Origin: Desulfobacterales bacterium
Lineage (GTDB): Bacteria > Desulfobacterota > Desulfobacteria > Desulfobacterales > Desulfosalsimonadaceae
Reading direction: 5' to 3'
Length of the DNA: 6,872 nt
Assembly: GCA_018399455.1 (NCBI GenBank)
Contig: JAGYOT010000100.1
Span: forward strand, 1 to 6,872
Of the stretch, positions 1 through 4,722 are shown one piece after another. The notes beneath the pieces were generated by a model. That model had not been told where the DNA came from. It saw only the letters and a list, made by a program, of their open reading frames with translations, and ran no database searches. Each line of letters starts with the position of its first letter. The first letter of the stretch is position 1. The position numbers and the translations under genes are program-made.

Positions 1-152
1 CGCTTGCAGTCAAATAAAAAAAATTGTCGGCAATAATCCGGCAGCATTTGCTTTCTCGATTTCAACGTTTATGTTTACTCATATTCCTATATAAAGTCTC
101 TTTTCAAATGTCAAGCATTAATCCGTTTAACCCTGATACTCGGGAGATTCGA
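1..152. other. AT-rich leader upstream of the thioesterase gene
   Basis: This stretch is visibly richer in A and T than the coding DNA that follows. It contains an A-run near 16-23 and a TATATAAA stretch at 88-95 that could serve as a -10 element. I could not pair it with a good -35 hexamer at 16-18 bases, so no promoter is called. The thioesterase frame stays open back to a TTG at 24 and also has an ATG at 108, but neither has a good ribosome binding site. I therefore treat the region as non-coding. Confidence 0.4.
142..146 (+). promoter_or_regulatory. Ribosome binding site that decides the thioesterase start
   Basis: GGGAG lies six bases before the ATG at 153. The in-frame alternatives (ATG at 108 and TTG at 24) have no comparable purine-rich site, so this favours the shorter 130-residue protein. 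That length also matches the usual single hotdog domain. Confidence 0.6.
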
Positions 153-545
153 ATGGAGATTCAGACGCATCAGCAGATCGACCGGCGCTTGTGCGGCGAA
201 CCTGTGCTGCTGCAGGACGGATACTGTCATGTTCGCCTTTTGACAACGCCCCCCATGGCAGCTGATCAGAGCGGTCTGATCCACGGGGGATTCATTTTCG
301 GAGCTGCCGATTATGCCGCCATGCTGGCCGTCAACCATCCCAACGTGGTTCTTGCCGCAGCGTCGGTCAAGTTTTTGAAACCGGTCAAGGTCAACGAAGC
401 CTTAGATGCAGAGGCGCGGGTAACCCGGACGGAGGGAAGAAAACGAATCGTTTTCGTCAGGGTCCAGAGAAATGCGGAGGCCGTCTGTGAGGGTGAATTC
501 AGTTGTTTTGTCCCGGATCGGCCGGTGATTTTGTCATCGGCCTGA
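153..545 (+). CDS. PaaI-like hotdog-fold thioesterase
   Basis: The 130-residue product is a probable single-domain hotdog thioesterase of the PaaI-like group, expected to hydrolyse an acyl-CoA or related thioester in the cytoplasm. The diagnostic stretch is at residues 41-61. His44-Gly45-Gly46 opens the central hotdog helix, followed by Asp53-Tyr54-Ala55-Ala56, the usual position of the acidic catalytic residue. The second half (residues 65-120) has the alternating hydrophobic pattern of the hotdog sheet, including the VKFLKPVKV strand typical of the family. The start at 153 is chosen for its GGGAG site. Upstream in-frame codons would add a 43-residue tail that is not part of the fold. The gene ends 52 bases before the CoA-disulfide reductase gene. 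A shared CoA thioester/thiol theme is possible, but the substrate cannot be read from sequence. The family assignment is firm and the specificity is unknown. Confidence 0.8.
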   Translation: MEIQTHQQIDRRLCGEPVLLQDGYCHVRLLTTPPMAADQSGLIHGGFIFGAADYAAMLAVNHPNVVLAAASVKFLKPVKVNEALDAEARVTRTEGRKRIVFVRVQRNAEAVCEGEFSCFVPDRPVILSSA

Positions 546-597
546 GGTGTTTAGTATTTTAGCCTGATGATTTAAACTCGTTGAAAGGAGATCATGA

Positions 598-2289
598 ATG
601 AAACTGGTTGTAATCGGGGGTGTCGCCGGCGGGGCAACAGCCGCCGCACGCGCGCGCCGACTGAATGAAGAGGCTGAAATTGTGATTTTTGAACGCGGCG
701 AATACATTTCCTTTGCCAACTGCGGTCTGCCCTACCATATCGGGGAGGTGATCAAGGAGCGGGAGGATCTTCTGGTCACCACCGCAGACGCGTTTCGGAA
801 CCGATATAATGTCGATATCCGGCTTTTTACGGAAATTACCGCCATTGATCGCAAAAAAAAGCAGGTCAGCGCAAAAAACCACCAAACCGGTGAAACCTAT
901 ACGGAAAGCTATGACACCATTATTCTTTCCCCCGGTGCCGAGCCGGTGCGCCCGCCGTTTCCCGGAGTTGACTCGGACAATATTTTTAACCTCAGAAATA
1001 TTCCGGATACGGACCGGATCAAAACCTATGTGGATCAAAAGGCGCCGGCATCAGCCGTTGTGGTCGGCGGTGGTTTCATCGGCCTGGAAATGGCGGAAAA
1101 CCTGGCTATTCGGGGAGTTCGGCCAACGATCATTGAAAAGCTGGAGCAGGTCATGCCGACCATGGATTATGAGATGGCCGGACTCATGCATGCTCATCTT
1201 AAGGAGAAGGGCGTGGATCTTATCCTGGGCGACGGAATCGCCTCATTTGAAAAGCAGGGGAAGCGGCTGTGCGTTCATACGCAGAGCGGTAAAACCGTTG
1301 AATGCGATATGGCGATTCTTTCCATCGGTGTCAAGCCGGAGTTCGGCCTGGCACGGGATGCCGGACTGGCGATAGGCGAGACGGGCGGCGTAAAGGTATC
1401 CGCGACTATGCAAACCTCGGATCCGGACATCTATGCGGTGGGCGATGCGGTGGAGACCACCGATTTCATGACCGGTTTTTCCACCATGACCCCGCTTGCC
1501 GGGCCGGCCAACAAGCAGGGGCGTATTGCCGCGGATAATGTCATGGGCCGCCGCTCAATTTTCAGAGGAACGCTGGGAACCTCCGTGGTAAAAATTTTTG
1601 ACCAGACGGTTGCGTCCACGGGTGCCAGTGAGAAAACCCTGAAGCGCAATAAAATTCCTTACCTTGCAAGTTACAGCCATGCCGGCTCGCACGCCTCTTA
1701 CTATCCTGGCGCGGAAATGATGGCGATAAAGATTCTGATGTCGCCGAGTAACGGTAAAATCCTCGGGGCTCAGATCGTGGGCGGCGAAGGCGTGGACAAG
1801 CGCATTGATGTGCTTGCCACGGCCATGCATGCATGCATGACGGTTTTTCAGCTGGAAGAGCTGGAACTTGCCTATGCCCCACCGTACTCCTCGGCCAAGG
1901 ACCCGGTCAATATCGCCGGGTTTGTCGCCTCCAATCTTTTGAAAGGCGATTCCCGAAAAGTCAACTGGAATGAATTTAACGAGCTGGATCCGGAAACCGA
2001 TGTATTGGTCGATCTGCGGAACAAGGATGAGCTGGAGACAACCGGTGAGATTGAAGGTGCGCTCCATATCCCGCTTAATCAGCTTCGGGACCACCTGGAC
2101 CAGCTGGATAAAAACAAGCGCTATATCACATTTTGCGCGATTGGTCAGAGGGGCTACGTAGGCTATCGCATCCTTGCCCAGCACGGCTTTGATGTACGGA
2201 ATCTGAGCGGTGGATATAAGACGCTCCTGGGGGCAAAGGAAAAAATAATGAAGGAATCACCTTTTACAACGGTTTGGCTGGGTCAATAA
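598..2289 (+). CDS. CoA-disulfide/persulfide reductase with C-terminal rhodanese (CoADR-RHD type)
   Basis: The 563-residue cytoplasmic flavoprotein belongs to the CoA-disulfide reductase-rhodanese fusion family. Characterised members use NAD(P)H to reduce CoA disulfide, CoA persulfide or polysulfide. The N-terminal FAD motif is at residues 6-12 (IGGVAGG). The single redox cysteine is Cys42 in SFANCGLPY, typical of the CoADR/NADH-oxidase group, which uses one active-site Cys and not a CxxxxC pair. The NAD(P)-binding motif is GGGFIG at 157-162 and the second FAD motif is DIYAVGDA at 277-284. The dimerisation region contains YAPPYSSAKDPVN (Tyr426, Tyr430), which carries tyrosines known to matter in this family. 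A rhodanese domain covers about 455-558, with catalytic Cys513 in a CAIGQRG loop. Length matches full fusions, so it looks intact. AAAGGAG at 584-590 sits seven bases before the ATG. An overlapping ATG at 594 is out of frame. Family assignment is strong; the preferred substrate is inferred. Confidence 0.93.
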   Translation: MKLVVIGGVAGGATAAARARRLNEEAEIVIFERGEYISFANCGLPYHIGEVIKEREDLLVTTADAFRNRYNVDIRLFTEITAIDRKKKQVSAKNHQTGETYTESYDTIILSPGAEPVRPPFPGVDSDNIFNLRNIPDTDRIKTYVDQKAPASAVVVGGGFIGLEMAENLAIRGVRPTIIEKLEQVMPTMDYEMAGLMHAHLKEKGVDLILGDGIASFEKQGKRLCVHTQSGKTVECDMAILSIGVKPEFGLARDAGLAIGETGGVKVSATMQTSDPDIYAVGDAVETTDFMTGFSTMTPLAGPANKQGRIAADNVMGRRSIFRGTLGTSVVKIFDQTVASTGASEKTLKRNKIPYLASYSHAGSHASYYPGAEMMAIKILMSPSNGKILGAQIVGGEGVDKRIDVLATAMHACMTVFQLEELELAYAPPYSSAKDPVNIAGFVASNLLKGDSRKVNWNEFNELDPETDVLVDLRNKDELETTGEIEGALHIPLNQLRDHLDQLDKNKRYITFCAIGQRGYVGYRILAQHGFDVRNLSGGYKTLLGAKEKIMKESPFTTVWLGQ

Positions 2290-2302
2290 AAGGTATTATA
2301 TT
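2274..2302 (+). promoter_or_regulatory. Possible sigma70-like promoter for the tpx-uspA-copA genes
   Basis: TTGGCT (2274-2279, four of six matches to TTGACA) and TATATT (2297-2302, five of six matches to TATAAT) are separated by exactly 17 bases. The -35 lies within the last codons of the reductase-rhodanese gene. A transcript would start near 2309, giving a leader of about 100 bases before the thiol peroxidase ATG. The match was found by eye in an AT-rich stretch, where chance hits are common. Confidence 0.35.
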
Positions 2303-2331
2303 AGGATCAAGATTGATGCGTTAAAGAAATA

Positions 2332-2345
2332 ACAGCTTAAGCTGT
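2332..2345. repeat. Perfect 14-base palindrome
   Basis: ACAGCTTAAGCTGT is its own reverse complement, and it does not extend on either flank. It lies about 30 bases after the candidate -10 element and abuts the GC-rich hairpin that follows. Because it has no unpaired centre, it is better suited to binding a symmetric dimeric regulator on DNA than to forming a tight RNA hairpin. No regulator is encoded in the window. Confidence 0.55.
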
Positions 2346-2361
2346 GCCGCCTGACGGCGGC
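2346..2361 (+). other. GC-rich hairpin in the tpx leader
   Basis: GCCGCC, loop TGAC, then GGCGGC forms a perfect six-base-pair all-GC stem with a four-base loop. It is followed by CTGTATTTG and not by a run of T, so it does not look like an intrinsic terminator. CCTGT (2361-2365) can also pair with ACAGG at 2376-2380 or with a second ACAGG at 2389-2393, just before the ribosome binding site. Alternative folds of the leader are therefore possible. Confidence 0.5.
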
Positions 2362-2408
2362 CTGTATTTGAGCAAACAGGAAAGAATAACAGGTTAAGGA
2401 GACATACC

Positions 2409-3053
2409 ATGGCGGAGATTACATTTAAGGGAAAAACGATCCATACCTCCGGGGAACTGCCGGAGGTCGGTGGGCAGGCGCCTGATTTTCTGCTCACAAA
2501 GACGGACCTGTCGGATATTACTCTGGCTGATTTAAAGGGCGGGATGGTGATTCTAAATATTTTTTTAAGCGTTGAAACGGCAACATGTGCGGAATCCATG
2601 AGGCGATTTGACAGGGAGATCGAAAAATACGAAAATACCGTTGTACTGGGCGTATCCCGGGACCTGCCCTTCGCCCATGCCCGTTTCAATAAGGATGAAG
2701 GTATTCATAACGTTATTTCGGTCTCTGAGCTCAGGAATCTTGATTTCGGCCGCAATTATGGGCTGAGGATTCTGGACGGCCCGATGGCGGGGCTTTTGGC
2801 AAGAGCGCTGGTGGTCCTGGATGAAAACGCAAAAGTATTGTATACGGAGCTGGTGCCTGAAATCGGAGATGAACCGGATTATGACGCCGCGCTGCAGATT
2901 CTTTCTACAGGCAAGGTGGATACCGGTCCGGCACTGCAGAAGCGTTCTGAAAACGATCCTGAAGTCTGCAGCAAGGCCCCGGATTTTCAGGAGCATGCCC
3001 GTTTCGGCGATGAAGACGATGCCTGCGATGACGGGCGGAGCGGAAAGGTGTGA
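2409..3053 (+). CDS. tpx: Atypical Tpx-family thiol peroxidase with acidic, cysteine-bearing C-terminal extension
   Basis: The product is 214 residues, against about 168 for ordinary Tpx. Tpx enzymes are peroxiredoxins that reduce H2O2 and organic peroxides, usually with thioredoxin as electron donor. The Tpx fold is clear at residues 1-166: an N-terminal TFKGKTIHTSGELPEVG strand pair, GGQAPDF, the active-site loop at 50-60, the DLPFAHARF segment at 85-93 and GLLARALVVLDE at 128-139. Peroxidatic Cys60 and Thr57 are present, but the motif reads LSVETATC where Tpx normally has PSxDTxxC, so the conserved Pro is Leu53 and the Asp is Glu56. The usual resolving Cys (RFCxxEG) is Asn94. Residues 168-214 form a polar, acidic tail with Cys187 and Cys206. 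AAGGAG at 2396-2401 lies seven bases before the start. The uspA gene follows after 37 bases. It may be a one-Cys enzyme, may resolve through the tail, or may have lost normal activity. Confidence 0.87.
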   Translation: MAEITFKGKTIHTSGELPEVGGQAPDFLLTKTDLSDITLADLKGGMVILNIFLSVETATCAESMRRFDREIEKYENTVVLGVSRDLPFAHARFNKDEGIHNVISVSELRNLDFGRNYGLRILDGPMAGLLARALVVLDENAKVLYTELVPEIGDEPDYDAALQILSTGKVDTGPALQKRSENDPEVCSKAPDFQEHARFGDEDDACDDGRSGKV

Positions 3054-3090
3054 GCAACTGATCGTCAACCACAAATAAAGGAGTGTTGTT

Positions 3091-3564
3091 ATGGCGAAAA
3101 AGATTCTGGTTGCATTTGATGAATCAGAGAATTCAAAGCGGGCGGTAAATTTTGTCGGCACCCATGTTGCGCCGGATGCCGAGGTTACCCTCTTTAATGT
3201 CCTGCTTGATACCCAGGCCCTTTGCGACATGGAGAGCCCGGAGTTGACCCCCTATTTTAAATCCGAGCAGCATGCCTTCTGCAATCTTGAGGACAAGAAA
3301 AAGCAGGTGGTCAGGGAGGCGATGGAGGCGGCCCGGCGGAGTCTGATAGAATGCGGATTTGCCGCGGATAAAGTTCACGTTAAGTCGGTGGTAAGGGAAA
3401 AGGGGGTGGCCCGCGATATTATCAAGCAGGCACAGGAAGGTCGTTTCGACCTTGTGGTCTTGGGAAAGAGAGGGCTATCCGGGATCAAAGAATTTTTCAT
3501 GGGAAGCATCAGCCAGAAGGTGGTATCCGGCGCAAAGGACATCTCGGTGCTTGTGGTGGATTAG
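3091..3564 (+). CDS. Universal stress protein (UspA family), ATP-binding type
   Basis: This is a 157-residue single-domain universal stress protein, a cytoplasmic nucleotide-binding protein that typically dimerises and supports survival under stress. The first strand KKILVAFDESENS (residues 3-15) has the conserved Asp10. The ATP-binding signature G-2x-G-9x-G(S/T) is complete: Gly125, Gly128, Gly138 and Ser139 in VLGKRG...MGSIS. The final strand is ISVLVVD. Residues about 38-75 form a longer loop between strand 2 and helix 2, with Cys45 and Cys64, which may add redox or metal sensitivity. AAAGGAG at 3077-3083 sits seven bases before the ATG. The gene lies between the thiol peroxidase and the SDR protein with 37-base gaps, consistent with one transcript. 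The signature suggests that it binds ATP. Its specific role is unknown. Confidence 0.92.
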   Translation: MAKKILVAFDESENSKRAVNFVGTHVAPDAEVTLFNVLLDTQALCDMESPELTPYFKSEQHAFCNLEDKKKQVVREAMEAARRSLIECGFAADKVHVKSVVREKGVARDIIKQAQEGRFDLVVLGKRGLSGIKEFFMGSISQKVVSGAKDISVLVVD

Positions 3565-3590
3565 ACGGTGCCAGGGCTGTGAAACGGAGC

Positions 3591-3597
3591 AAGGAGG
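3591..3597 (+). promoter_or_regulatory. Ribosome binding site that decides the SDR start
   Basis: AAGGAGG is followed by four T before the ATG at 3602. The reading frame is open upstream to 3452, inside uspA, but that part is the uspA sequence in another frame and has no site of its own. A second in-frame ATG at 3611 would also leave the Rossmann motif intact, with wider spacing. Confidence 0.7.
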
Positions 3598-3601
3598 TTT
3601 T

Positions 3602-4501
3602 ATGCATATTATGGTTACAGGAAGCTCCGGTTTTGTCGGAGGCCATTTGGTGCCTTTTCTTCTGAATAAAGGATACCAGGTAACCGGGATCGCCAGAAAC
3701 GCCCCAGCCGATATCGACAAGCACCCGGCCTTCCGCTTTATCGAAGCGGACGGCAGCCAGCCCGGGGCGTGGCAGGATGCCGTACAGGAGGCGGACGCCG
3801 TGATTAACCTGGCGGGTGTCAATATCTTCCGCCGCTGGAACGATGAAGCCAAAAAGCAGATCTATAACAGCCGGATCCTGACCACCCGAAACCTGGTGGC
3901 CGCGCTGCCGGAAGGCAAGCCGGTGACGCTTTCCAGTACGTCGGCCGTTGGCTTTTACGGCGACTGCGGCGAGCAGGTTGTGGATGAGTCGGCCCCGCCG
4001 GGCGATGATTTTCTGGCCCGGCTGGCCGTGGATTGGGAGCAGGAGGCGAAGACTGCGGAAAAGAAAGGGGCGCGCGTCGTGCTTGCCCGGCTTGGCATTG
4101 TTTTGGGAAAAGAGGGGGGGGCATTGGCCAGTATGCTCCCTGTATTCCGGATGTGCGCGGGCGGCCCTCTAGGCAGCGGCAGGCAATGGTTTCCGTGGGT
4201 TCATATGGATGACGTCGTGGCCGCACATCATTTCGTTATTGAGAATCCCGAAGCCGCAGGACCGATAAATTTCACCGCCCCCGAGCCGGTTCGGAACCTG
4301 GAGCTGGCCCGCACCCTTGGCAGGGTGATCGGGCGGCCGGCGTTTCTGAAAGTCCCGGGCTTTGTGCTGCGCACTGTTGCCGGCGAGTTCGGAGAAATGC
4401 TGTTGAACGGTCAGCGGGCGATCCCTCAGAAACTTATGAATATGGGGTTTGAGTTCAAACATACCCAGCTTGAAGCCGCGCTTCGCGCGTGCTTGAAATG
4501 A
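3602..4501 (+). CDS. TIGR01777-family SDR protein (NAD-dependent epimerase-like, DUF1731)
   Basis: The product is 299 residues, the usual size for the TIGR01777/YfcH/SDR39U1 group of extended short-chain dehydrogenase-like proteins. The nucleotide-binding motif TGSSGFVGGHL is at residues 6-16 (Gly7, Gly10, Gly13). It is followed by the family blocks INLAGVNI, RRWNDEAKKQIYNSRI, SSTSAVGFYGD and RLGIVLGKEGGAL. FPWVHMDDVVAAHHF precedes the C-terminal DUF1731-like region, about residues 220-297 (NFTAPEPVRN...RPAFLKVPGF...LLNGQRAIPQKLMNMGFEF). A cytoplasmic NAD(P)-dependent oxidoreductase or nucleotide-binding role is expected. The substrate of this family is generally not established, and the sequence does not reveal one. 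The stop codon TGA overlaps the first A of the ribosome binding site of the next gene, so translation of the two is likely coupled. The family call is firm. Confidence 0.9.
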   Translation: MHIMVTGSSGFVGGHLVPFLLNKGYQVTGIARNAPADIDKHPAFRFIEADGSQPGAWQDAVQEADAVINLAGVNIFRRWNDEAKKQIYNSRILTTRNLVAALPEGKPVTLSSTSAVGFYGDCGEQVVDESAPPGDDFLARLAVDWEQEAKTAEKKGARVVLARLGIVLGKEGGALASMLPVFRMCAGGPLGSGRQWFPWVHMDDVVAAHHFVIENPEAAGPINFTAPEPVRNLELARTLGRVIGRPAFLKVPGFVLRTVAGEFGEMLLNGQRAIPQKLMNMGFEFKHTQLEAALRACLK

Positions 4502-4507
4502 AGGAGG
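4501..4507 (+). promoter_or_regulatory. Ribosome binding site overlapping the SDR stop codon
   Basis: AAGGAGG begins on the last base of the preceding TGA and lies eight bases before the ATG at 4516. This fixes the small protein's start at 4516. A GTG at 4489, which lies inside the upstream gene, is less likely. It also suggests that ribosomes finishing the SDR gene reinitiate here. Confidence 0.7.
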
Positions 4508-4515
4508 TTATAAGG

Positions 4516-4719
4516 ATGGCCAAACAAACCTTTTCTGTGCCCAATATTTCCTGTGAGCACTGCATCAAGACGATTCGCAATGCATTAAAAGAGGTTGAAG
4601 GCATCAATCTCATGGACGGGGATGTGGACAGCAAAAAAATTACCGTGGAATACGAGGATCCGGCCAGCGATGAAAAGATCCGGGAGAAACTGAAAGAAAT
4701 CAACTATCCGGCGGAATAG
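4516..4719 (+). CDS. CopZ-like heavy-metal-associated (HMA) domain protein
   Basis: This 67-residue protein is a single HMA domain, the fold of CopZ/Atx1 copper chaperones that carry Cu(I) in the cytoplasm and can deliver it to CopA. The metal-binding pair is Cys13 and Cys16 in the sequence NISCEHC, followed by the helix IKTIRNALKEVEGI. A second half (VDSKKITVEYEDPASDEKIREKLKEINYP) completes the beta-alpha-beta repeat. The loop differs from the usual GMTCxxC: Asn-Ile-Ser replaces Gly-Met-Thr, and a His lies between the cysteines. The His could alter metal affinity or exchange. Its stop is only three bases before the copA ATG, strong support for a joint copper role. Another soft metal such as zinc, or a regulatory role, cannot be excluded. 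Confidence 0.88.
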   Translation: MAKQTFSVPNISCEHCIKTIRNALKEVEGINLMDGDVDSKKITVEYEDPASDEKIREKLKEINYPAE

Positions 4720-4722
4720 CAA

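Larger units (their letters stand above)
2323..2398 (+). repeat. Near-duplicate 18-19 base element in the tpx leader
   Basis: AAAGAAATAACAGCTTAAG (2323-2341) recurs as AAAGAATAACAGGTTAAG (2381-2398). The copies differ by one A and one C/G change and their starts are 58 bases apart. The second copy runs directly into the ribosome binding site of the thiol peroxidase gene. The copies could be paired protein-binding sites or the trace of a short local duplication. The similarity is seen directly; any function is inference. Confidence 0.55.

Noticed and set aside
24..152. N-terminal extension of the thioesterase from a TTG at 24, with a hydrophobic LCLLIFLY segment resembling a signal peptide.
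   Set aside because: It has no good ribosome binding site, lies in AT-rich leader DNA, and hotdog thioesterases of this type are cytoplasmic proteins of about 130 residues. The ATG at 153 has GGGAG at the right distance.
1555..2184. Long antisense open frame (209 codons) inside the reductase-rhodanese gene.
   Set aside because: The + strand frame encodes clear family motifs over the same bases, while the antisense product shows no recognisable domain.
2346..2361. The GC-rich hairpin as an intrinsic terminator of the reductase-rhodanese transcript.
   Set aside because: No T-run follows the stem (next bases CTGTATTTG), so a rho-independent terminator is not supported.
2565..3230. Antisense open frame (221 codons) spanning the thiol peroxidase and the start of uspA.
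   Set aside because: It crosses two well-supported genes on the other strand and its product has no recognisable motif, so it is treated as a shadow.
3452..3601. Fifty-residue N-terminal extension of the SDR protein overlapping uspA.
   Set aside because: The extension is uspA sequence read in another frame. The Rossmann motif starts right after the ATG at 3602, which has its own AAGGAGG site.
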